A program made the position numbers and the translations under genes. From the NCBI GenBank assembly GCA_017958015.1, contig JAGDDM010000249.1:1-5530 (forward strand): a DNA stretch of 5,530 nt. Direction: 5' to 3'. This document shows positions 1-5,250 of the stretch, one piece after another. A model generated the notes under the pieces. It saw nothing but the letters and a program-made list of their open reading frames with translations. It ran no database searches and was not told the DNA's origin. The DNA comes from Abditibacteriota bacterium (GTDB lineage Bacteria; Armatimonadota; UBA5829). Each line of letters begins with the position of its first letter. Position 1 is the first letter of the stretch.

Positions 1-699
1 GCCGTACATTTGCTCAAGGTGGTCGCGGCCTATCTCGTGGGGCAGACAGTGGGAAATGAGTGTCTTGTTGAGACATGCGATCTTGTCCGCGAAGGATGCC
101 ACCACACCCACGTCGTGGGACACCCTTATGATGGTGACGCCCTCGCTCCGCAGAGATTTGAGGAGTGTGTAAAGGTTTTCCGTTGTGGCCGCGTCGACGC
201 CGGTCATGGGTTCGTCCAGAATCAGGAGTTCCTGCGTGTTCACCAGAGCCCGGGCGATGAACACCCGCTGCCGCTGGCCGTCGGTGAGGTTGCCGATGGG
301 TCGGCTTGCGAGGTTCGCTATTCCCGCGGTCTCCAGCGCCTTCAAGGCGTCCTCCCGTTCCCGCTTGCCGGGCCGTCTGCCCACTCCCAGGCGGGCGAAA
401 GTGCCCATGAGCACCGTTTCGTAGACGCTTATGGGGAAGGTGCGGTCGATTGTCATTGTCTGAGGCACGTAGCCTATCTTTTGAAGAGCCGATTCCGGGC
501 TACCGCCGAATACCTCAATGGAGCCGGAGGTGGGGGTGATGAGCCCCAAAACCGCCCGCAAAAGAGTGGTTTTGCCGGCGCCGTTGGGTCCTATGACCGC
601 GGTGAACTCCCCCTGTTTGACGGTCAGCGACACGTTGTCCAAAACCGTCATGCCGTCCGGGGCGGTCACCGTTAGGTTGGTTGTCTTGATTACGTCCAT
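1..699 (-). CDS. znuC: Zn/Mn-type metal ABC transporter ATP-binding protein (3' end beyond window)
   Basis: This is the cytoplasmic ATPase that would power uptake of a divalent metal delivered by the lipoprotein encoded just upstream. The 233 visible residues contain the full set of ABC motifs: Walker A GPNGAGKT at residues 37-44, Q-loop Gln80, signature LTDGQ at 138-142, Walker B LLILDE at 158-163, D-loop around TGVD and the H-loop His195. The tail reading CLNKTLISH resembles the ZnuC/MntB group of metal importers. The frame is open to position 1, so only a short C-terminus is missing compared with the usual 240-260 residues. The ATG at 697-699 shares its A with the TAA stop of the lipoprotein gene (TAATG), which suggests translational coupling; its own ribosome binding site is weak. 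The signature has Thr-Asp where Ser-Gly is usual. Metal specificity (zinc or manganese) cannot be read from this subunit. Confidence 0.93.
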   Translation of the reverse strand, partial: MDVIKTTNLTVTAPDGMTVLDNVSLTVKQGEFTAVIGPNGAGKTTLLRAVLGLITPTSGSIEVFGGSPESALQKIGYVPQTMTIDRTFPISVYETVLMGTFARLGVGRRPGKREREDALKALETAGIANLASRPIGNLTDGQRQRVFIARALVNTQELLILDEPMTGVDAATTENLYTLLKSLRSEGVTIIRVSHDVGVVASFADKIACLNKTLISHCLPHEIGRDHLEQMYG

Positions 700-1556
700 T
701 ATCTCGATAAGGCTTCCGAAATGAGTTTCAAATTTTCTTCCATGGCTTCGATGTAGTTGGGGGCGGTCAGCTGATTGAGCACAACCGCCTTCGTTCCCAG
801 CTCCGCCGCCAGAGCGTCGCAGCCCGTGGGGTTTTCCGTGTCGGCGAACAAAGCTTTTGTGCCGGTCTCTTTGGCCTTTTTCACCAGCTCCGCCATATCC
901 GCCGCCGAGGGTTCTTTGCCGGGACTGTTTTCGATGACGCCCACTTCCGTGAGGCCGTACTCGTCGGCGAAGTAGTCCCAGGCGCCGTGGTAGGCGGCGA
1001 AGGATTTGTTTCGGCGCTTCGACAGGGTGTCTCTTATTTCCTTGTCCAGAGCGTCGAGTTTCGATATGTATTCCGCGGCGTTGGCTTTGTACGTCTCCGC
1101 TCCCGCCGGGTCGATTTCGCACAGGGCGTCCCGAACGGCCTCAACCTGGTGCTTCGCGCATACCGGCGACAGCCACAGGTGGGGATTGCCGCCTTCATGG
1201 TGTTTGTCGTGGCCGCTTTTCTTAATCTCAAGTCCTTTTGAGGTGTCCAGCACCGTCAGATTTTTGTTGTTTGCCGACTCCACCGCTTTGTCCGCCCAAA
1301 ACTCCAGACCCACGCCGTTCAGAACCAGCAGCCGGGCCCGGCAGATGGCGTTCATTTTGTCCGGGGAGATGCGGTATGTGTGGGCGGAGGCGTTGTCGGG
1401 CACAATCTGAACCACCTCGCACCGATCCCCGGCCACGTTCCGGGTGAAGTCCGCCATGGGGGCGATGCTTGCCGCCACGATAAGGGACTCAGAGTCTCTG
1501 TTTCCGCCGCAACCGGCGAGGCAGAGGAGCAGAAGAAGCGGAAGAATCCTTTTCAC
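699..1556 (-). CDS. znuA: Metal-binding lipoprotein of a Zn/Mn ABC transporter (ZnuA/TroA family)
   Basis: This is the extracytoplasmic solute-binding protein that captures the metal and hands it to the permease. The 285-residue protein starts with a lipoprotein signal: basic MKR, a leucine-rich core and the lipobox LAGC with Cys16 as lipidation site. Family landmarks are the HTY motif with His59, NPHLWLSP with His126, AYHGAWDYFADEYGL with His190, and a C-terminal YIEAMEENL helix. The first three histidines match known metal ligands of this fold. The aspartate usually found as fourth ligand appears to be Asn261. A short His-rich stretch (His116, His119, His120) precedes His126, as in many zinc-binding members, but is brief. 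The start is GTG at 1554-1556, overlapping the maf stop as GTGA, with a strong Shine-Dalgarno GGGGAGGA at 1563-1570. Zinc is the more likely substrate because there are three histidines and a His-rich loop; this is inferred. Confidence 0.93.
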   Translation of the reverse strand: MKRILPLLLLLCLAGCGGNRDSESLIVAASIAPMADFTRNVAGDRCEVVQIVPDNASAHTYRISPDKMNAICRARLLVLNGVGLEFWADKAVESANNKNLTVLDTSKGLEIKKSGHDKHHEGGNPHLWLSPVCAKHQVEAVRDALCEIDPAGAETYKANAAEYISKLDALDKEIRDTLSKRRNKSFAAYHGAWDYFADEYGLTEVGVIENSPGKEPSAADMAELVKKAKETGTKALFADTENPTGCDALAAELGTKAVVLNQLTAPNYIEAMEENLKLISEALSR

Positions 1557-2122
1557 AGCACGTCCTCCCCGAACTCCGCGAGGATATTGGCCACGAGGTG
1601 GACCGGCAGACCCACCACGTTGAAGAAGTCGCCCTTGACTCCTTTGATGTACTTGGCGCCCAGTCCCTGCACCGCGTAGGCTCCCGCCTTATCCGAGGGT
1701 TCCCCGGTGGCCACGTATTTGCGGATGGATTCGTCGGTCATGTCGTCGAAAAGCACCTCCGTCTCGCAGGCGGTGCATATGCGGCAGGCCCGGGAGATAA
1801 CGGTGACTCCGGTGACCACTTTGTGGGCTCTGCCGGAGAGCTTGCGGAGCATATCGAAAGCGTCCTCACCGTCCCTCGGTTTGCCGAGAATCTCGTCGTC
1901 CACCGCCACCACCGTGTCGGCGCCGATAACTATGCATTGAGGGTTGTCAACGAACACGTCCTGGGCTTTCATGAGGGAGCTGTACTTGACGAAGGCCACC
2001 GGGTCCGGAAAGTCCGGCATGGTGGACTCGTCGAAGTTGCTCACCTTCACGGTGAAATCTTTCGTTATAAGGGACATCAGCTCCGTTCTCCGGGGCGACG
2101 CCGAGGCGAGAATTATGTTCAT
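1553..2122 (-). CDS. maf: Maf family nucleotide pyrophosphatase (YhdE type)
   Basis: Maf proteins hydrolyse non-canonical or excess nucleoside triphosphates to the monophosphate; the YhdE branch acts on dTTP/UTP and related modified pyrimidine nucleotides and is linked to septum formation. The 189 residues equal the length of B. subtilis Maf. Visible motifs are the N-terminal SASPRR (residues 7-12), FDES near 30-33, GADTVV with the presumed catalytic Asp69, LSGRAHKVVTGV (95-106), TGEPSDKAGAYAVQG (139-153) and NVVGLPV (168-174). The last three fit the dTTPase/UTPase branch rather than the m7GTP branch. An unusual Cys-x2-Cys-x2-Cys run (residues 113-119) sits in a variable loop. Its ATG shares one base with the yvcK stop (TAATG), preceded by AGGA six bases upstream, and its TGA overlaps the lipoprotein GTG. 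Location in the cytoplasm is expected, as no signal is seen. Confidence 0.95.
   Translation of the reverse strand: MNIILASASPRRTELMSLITKDFTVKVSNFDESTMPDFPDPVAFVKYSSLMKAQDVFVDNPQCIVIGADTVVAVDDEILGKPRDGEDAFDMLRKLSGRAHKVVTGVTVISRACRICTACETEVLFDDMTDESIRKYVATGEPSDKAGAYAVQGLGAKYIKGVKGDFFNVVGLPVHLVANILAEFGEDVL
1563..1570 (-). promoter_or_regulatory. Strong Shine-Dalgarno that fixes the lipoprotein GTG start
   Basis: The minus strand reads GGGGAGGA, with its GGAGG core seven bases from the GTG at 1554-1556. It lies within the maf C-terminal codons and allows strong independent initiation of the metal-binding lipoprotein despite the non-ATG start. Confidence 0.8.
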
Positions 2123-3429
2123 TATCTGTCCTGAAGAAGTTTGAATATGGTGTAGGCCAGTCTGTTGCAGTCGTGGCGCACAACGTTGCTTTCGTTGATG
2201 AAGCTGCCGGTGACGGGCTTGTAGCCCATGCCCCGAACACGCATAACGTCCGGAACAACGAACTGCTGGCCGGTTTTTTCGTATCGTTTCAGAAGCTCCT
2301 CACCGGGTTTGGTCGTGTTCACCAAAACGTGGGTGAATACGTCCTTGGAGGAGTTGCGGGTGACGGCCCGAATGTGGTCCGAGGCTCTGAAACCGTCGGT
2401 CTCACCCCGCTGGGTCATGACGTTGCAGATATAGACCGTGAGGGCGTCCGTCTCCTCCAGCGCTTCCGTTATTCCACGCACCGTCAGGTTGGGAATGATG
2501 CTTGTAAAGACGCTGCCGGGACCGAGAATGACGCAGTCCGCCTCTTTGATGGCTTCCAGCGCTTCCGGTAGGGGCTCCGCGTCGGGATTGCTGAGGAAAA
2601 TGCGCTTAATCTTAAGGGGCGATTCGGTGATTTGGGTCTCTCCCCGAATCTTGGAGCCGTCCTCCATTTCCGCCACAAGATCCACGCTCTCGGTGGTGGA
2701 GGGCAGAACCTGACCCCGGATGGCGAGAATCTTTCCGGCCTCCCGCACGGCTGTCTCGAAGTCGCCGCTTATCTTTGTCATGACGGCGATGAGCAGATTG
2801 CCGAAAGAGTGACCCTCGATGCCCTTAATCTCGTCTTTGAACCGGTAGCGCAGAAGATCCGTCATCAGGTCTTCCGAGTCGGAGAGGGCGACGATGCAGT
2901 TGCGGATATCTCCGGGGGGAATCATGCCCATTTCCTCGTGGAGCCGACCGGAGGAGCCGCCGTTGTCGGTGACGGTGACGATGGCGGTGATGTTGGATGT
3001 GTACCGCTTAAGACCCCGGAGCATGGTGGAAAGTCCGGTTCCGCCGCCGATTACCACAACCCGCTTGCCCTGGGAGAGGAACCGCTGCTTGTACACAACG
3101 TCCACAAGCTCCTTTTTGGTCTGTTTGGGGGCGATGGATTCGGCGATGGAACCCACAAGGCGGTTCACGGCCAATGTGACGCAGAAACCGCCGAGGAGAA
3201 TAAGTATTGTTCCGGTGATGAGCTGTGTGGCCGGGTCGTCCAGACGTATGCCGAAGTTAAGGAACGTCCAGGTGGCGGCGGTTTCCAAAATGCCCAGCAT
3301 GCTGATGTTGGCAAGGAGCAGTATGCCCGCCATGGCCAAAAGCACGCCGATGGGGATAAACAACAGCCAACGCTTTACCCTCATGCCCGGATAGAGCCAT
3401 TTTAAGTTTCCGAATATTCGAGGGGTCAT
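2122..3429 (-). CDS. yvcK: YvcK/GlmR family UDP-GlcNAc-binding regulator with membrane anchor
   Basis: YvcK (GlmR, 'gluconeogenesis factor') is a CofD-like protein that binds UDP-GlcNAc; in B. subtilis it stimulates GlmS and supports envelope synthesis and growth on gluconeogenic carbon. The core from about residue 120 carries VVVIGGGTGLS (124-134), TDNGGSSGRL (154-163), PPGDIRNC (171-178), GHSFGNL (206-212), LGPGSVFTSIIPNL (302-315) and CNVMTQRGET (335-344). The protein is 435 residues long against roughly 317 for the B. subtilis form. The extra N-terminus has two hydrophobic helices at about 20-42 and 68-90, separated by a short loop, with basic residues before the first, so the core should face the cytoplasm. 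ATG at 3427-3429 follows the rapZ stop by one base (TGATATG), and its only upstream purine run is weak, so coupling to rapZ translation is likely. whiA, the usual next gene in Bacillus, does not follow. Confidence 0.95.
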   Translation of the reverse strand: MTPRIFGNLKWLYPGMRVKRWLLFIPIGVLLAMAGILLLANISMLGILETAATWTFLNFGIRLDDPATQLITGTILILLGGFCVTLAVNRLVGSIAESIAPKQTKKELVDVVYKQRFLSQGKRVVVIGGGTGLSTMLRGLKRYTSNITAIVTVTDNGGSSGRLHEEMGMIPPGDIRNCIVALSDSEDLMTDLLRYRFKDEIKGIEGHSFGNLLIAVMTKISGDFETAVREAGKILAIRGQVLPSTTESVDLVAEMEDGSKIRGETQITESPLKIKRIFLSNPDAEPLPEALEAIKEADCVILGPGSVFTSIIPNLTVRGITEALEETDALTVYICNVMTQRGETDGFRASDHIRAVTRNSSKDVFTHVLVNTTKPGEELLKRYEKTGQQFVVPDVMRVRGMGYKPVTGSFINESNVVRHDCNRLAYTIFKLLQDR

Positions 3430-3430
3430 A

Positions 3431-4303
3431 TCAGCGGAGCTCTCTGTGTTCCAGTCTTACGTTCAGGTTCTCCCGGCGGAGAATATCGGCCAGGGCGCTC
3501 GCTATCACAACCGAGCGGTGGTGGCCGCCGGTGCAGCCGATGGCGATGGTGAGGTAGGCTTTGCCTTCCTTGGCGTATTGGGGCGCCGTGAACTCGATGA
3601 GGTCCGTGAGCTTCTCCATGAGAGGCTCCGTCAGGGGGTCGTTAAAGACGAAATCCCGTATCACCGGGTCGGTGCCGTTCATTTCCCGAAGCTCCGGCAC
3701 CCAGTAGGGGTTGTCCAGGAAGCGCACGTCGAAGACGATGTCCGCGTCCTGGGGCACGCCGTGCTTGAAACCGAAGGAGACTATGGAGATAAGCAGACCG
3801 CTTTCCTTGGCCTCCTCGGCGAAGAGCTCCCGGAGAGTGCGGCGGAGAGATTCCGGCTCAAGACCCGTGGTGTCGATGACCACATCCGCGTTGTCGCGCA
3901 TGTCCGCGGTCAGCTCCCGCTCCTTTTTGATAGCGTCGTATATACCCGTGGACTTGTCCACAAGAGGGTGTTTGCGGCGGGTTTCCTTGAAGCGGCGGAT
4001 AAGGTCGTCGTCGCCGGTGTCAAGATAGAGGAGAATGGGCTTGGTGTAGGCCTCGGAACGAATCTCCTCCAGCTTTTGAAACATCGACATGTGGGGATTG
4101 AAAAACTTGTTTATGCGGGCGTCCACTATAACCGCCACGTTCCGTTCCTCACCCTCGCCCCAAGAGTTGATGATTTCGGGAATGAGCGCCGGGGGCATGT
4201 TGCTGATGCAATAGAAGCCCATGTCCTCAAAGGTCGCCGCGGCTATGGTTTTGCCCGAGCCCGACAGACCGGAGATGATAACGAGTTTCTTCTTGTTTGT
4301 CAC
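3431..4303 (-). CDS. rapZ: RapZ/YvcJ family nucleotide-binding protein
   Basis: RapZ is a P-loop protein. The E. coli form senses glucosamine-6-phosphate and presents the small RNA GlmZ to RNase E, thereby tuning GlmS; the B. subtilis form (YvcJ) hydrolyses nucleotides and lies next to yvcK. The 290 residues match family length. Motifs include Walker A GLSGSGKT (12-19), FEDMGFYC (25-32), a FKETRRKHPL motif (105-114), VVIDTTGLEP (141-150), FDVRFLDNPYW (191-201) and GCTGGHHRSV (256-265). Oddities are CISN at 32-35, where CVDN is typical, and a C-terminus ending HRELR without the extra Lys/Arg residues important for GlmZ binding in E. coli. An RNA adaptor role is therefore uncertain. The start is GTG at 4301-4303, overlapping the previous TGA as GTGA, with AAGGAGG at 4314-4320 about ten bases upstream. 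Confidence 0.95.
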   Translation of the reverse strand: MTNKKKLVIISGLSGSGKTIAAATFEDMGFYCISNMPPALIPEIINSWGEGEERNVAVIVDARINKFFNPHMSMFQKLEEIRSEAYTKPILLYLDTGDDDLIRRFKETRRKHPLVDKSTGIYDAIKKERELTADMRDNADVVIDTTGLEPESLRRTLRELFAEEAKESGLLISIVSFGFKHGVPQDADIVFDVRFLDNPYWVPELREMNGTDPVIRDFVFNDPLTEPLMEKLTDLIEFTAPQYAKEGKAYLTIAIGCTGGHHRSVVIASALADILRRENLNVRLEHRELR

Positions 4304-4659
4304 TTGTCCTCGTCCTCCTTAACGAAAAGTTTCGAGAGAATATTGGCCAGTATCGTGTAGATTATACTGCCGCCCATGGCGGGCCAAAAGCCTATCTTGA
4401 TGCCCGTGAGCCACGCCGCCAGCTCAAAAAACAGGGCGTTTATCACCAGGGAAAAAAGTCCCAGCGTGAGACATGTAATCGGCGCCGACAGCAGCCGAAC
4501 AACGGGCCGCAAAAGGGCGTTCGCCGCCGACAGAACCGGCACGAAGATGATGGGCTGCCAAATGTTTTCCCAGGTCATTGTCCCGCCGAAAAGAGTAAGT
4601 ATTTTCATTGTAAGCAGCACCGCGGCGAAACCGCAGGCCCAGCGAAGCAAAATTTTCAT
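4300..4659 (-). CDS. Small four-helix membrane protein, 'phage holin family' (YvlD type)
   Basis: This 119-residue integral membrane protein belongs by pattern to the YvlD/Phage_holin_4_2 group, a chromosomal family of unknown function whose holin name is only historical. Hydrophobic segments lie at about residues 4-21, 36-58, 60-84 and 92-112, and the central stretch NALLRPVVRLLSAP followed by TCLTLGLFSLVIN is the family hallmark. It ends in an acidic tail, KEDEDK. I start it at the ATG at 4657-4659 (MKILLRWACG). The frame stays open further upstream to 4782, but that extension reads through the intergenic palindrome and the probable promoter, and it would lack the family's usual N-terminus. 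No Shine-Dalgarno precedes 4659, although a -10 element ends only six bases before it, suggesting a leaderless message. The TGA overlaps the rapZ GTG, so the gene heads the operon. Confidence 0.85.
   Translation of the reverse strand: MKILLRWACGFAAVLLTMKILTLFGGTMTWENIWQPIIFVPVLSAANALLRPVVRLLSAPITCLTLGLFSLVINALFFELAAWLTGIKIGFWPAMGGSIIYTILANILSKLFVKEDEDK
4314..4320 (-). promoter_or_regulatory. Strong Shine-Dalgarno that fixes the rapZ GTG start
   Basis: The minus strand reads AAGGAGG here, ending ten bases before GTG at 4303. It lies inside the last codons of the upstream membrane-protein gene, and supports GTG over any internal ATG as the rapZ start. Confidence 0.75.
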
Positions 4660-4694
4660 ATGTATATGATACCATATTTTGATGTTTTGGGGAA
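4660..4694 (-). promoter_or_regulatory. Candidate extended -10 promoter of the rapZ-yvcK-maf-znu operon
   Basis: On the minus strand, TATCAT at 4671-4666 matches TATAAT at five of six positions and is preceded by TGG (4674-4672), giving the extended -10 pattern TGnTATCAT. Seventeen bases further upstream is TTCCCC (4694-4689), only three of six to TTGACA, which an extended -10 can tolerate. The last -10 base is six bases from the A of the start codon at 4659, so transcription would begin at or next to the ATG. The element is inferred from sequence only. Confidence 0.55.
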
Positions 4695-4719
4695 TAGCGG
4701 CAAGGGATGAAGCCGAATT

Positions 4720-4760
4720 AATGGGGATAGACCCACCTACCGGTGAAGTCTGTCCCCATT
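4720..4760. repeat. REP-like imperfect palindrome (hairpin)
   Basis: AATGGGGATAGAC (4720-4732) pairs with GTCTGTCCCCATT (4748-4760) over 13 positions with one G-T wobble. Inside, CACC (4734-4737) pairs with GGTG (4742-4745) around a four-base loop. No T-run follows the stem on either strand, so it is not a typical intrinsic terminator. The GGGGACAGAC-type arm resembles palindromes mobilised by REP-associated Y1 transposases (RAYTs); that family link is from memory. A 7-bp direct repeat GCGGCAA occurs on both sides (4697-4703 and 4761-4767). The element sits exactly between the low-GC cassette and the housekeeping operon. Confidence 0.6.
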
Positions 4761-4803
4761 GCGGCAAAGATGTGATATCCAAGCATAATCCTTGGAGTTT
4801 TAA

Positions 4804-5250
4804 TCAGCACCACTCGTATTTGAAGAAAACCTCATCATCCTCAAGTTCTTTGATGAAAACGGTGATTGAAATTATCCTGCCGCTTTCGACATCATCTTCG
4901 AGCCAATATCCGGAACGGGATATGTATGTTTCTTCCCAGTCATCATATTTGATTGTAGGGTCTATTGCTTTAGCATCTTCAATCGTCATTCCCAGTGATA
5001 TTCCGTTAGAAAGGCTTCCGGGGAAGTTGTTCTCAAAATAGATTTTGAACATTCGATTTTTAGCGAAAAAGATACTTATGTCATCACCCAATCGAATAAT
5101 ATCCCATGCGACCTCAGGGGTGCACCCCTTATTCGGCCAATGCTCGGTACGGAATTTCAGGCCTTTTCCGCGAAGCAGGTTTTTGACTTCATTGAAAGAC
5201 ATGTTAAAGGTAATATCATCTACACCTTGGTAAGGAATCACATTTATCAT
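4804..5250 (-). CDS. Putative immunity protein of a polymorphic toxin (148 aa, unrecognised family)
   Basis: I cannot assign a named family. The 148-residue product has no signal peptide or membrane segment and is acidic (about 26 Asp/Glu against 16 Lys/Arg), whereas the product upstream is strongly basic. It contains two similar units: DITFNMSFNEVKNLL (12-26) followed by DDISIFFAKNRMFKIYF (56-72), and GISLGMTIEDAKAI (83-96) followed by a strand-rich segment at 114-133. The pattern 'GI..GMs.eea..i' then paired strands recalls tandem alpha/beta repeats of SmpA/OmlA or BLIP-like folds, many of which bind other proteins. The ATG overlaps the upstream TGA as ATGA, and GGGAG at 5260-5264 lies nine bases before it, inside the preceding gene's last codons. 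Low GC sets it apart from the operon to the left. An immunity role is inferred from the context, charge and size; it might instead be an unrelated small accessory protein. Confidence 0.85.
   Translation of the reverse strand: MINVIPYQGVDDITFNMSFNEVKNLLRGKGLKFRTEHWPNKGCTPEVAWDIIRLGDDISIFFAKNRMFKIYFENNFPGSLSNGISLGMTIEDAKAIDPTIKYDDWEETYISRSGYWLEDDVESGRIISITVFIKELEDDEVFFKYEWC

Noticed and set aside
3446..4360. Long plus-strand open frames antisense to rapZ and yvcK (3446-4360 and 2632-3405)
   Set aside because: They mirror high-GC coding sequence of well-identified genes on the other strand, show no family motifs and lack credible start signals.
4300..4659. Reading the 'phage holin family' protein as evidence for a prophage
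   Set aside because: YvlD-type proteins are ordinary chromosomal membrane proteins with a misleading name. No other phage gene is present and the gene is coupled to rapZ.
4660..4782. N-terminal extension of the small membrane protein up to 4782
   Set aside because: It would translate the palindrome and promoter, has no recognisable family sequence, and the YvlD-like protein begins naturally at the ATG at 4659.
4778..4796. Six-bp hairpin TCCAAG/CTTGGA downstream of the immunity gene as a terminator
   Set aside because: The stem is short and on the minus strand is followed by TATCACATC, not a T-run. The few T residues are on the plus-strand side, where no gene ends.
4679..5041. Plus-strand open frame reading CPHCGK...H...HH, resembling a small zinc-binding protein
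   Set aside because: The first part runs through the palindrome and the second lies antisense to the 148-residue gene, where it turns into a low-complexity serine run. No ribosome binding site is seen. At most it is a decayed remnant.
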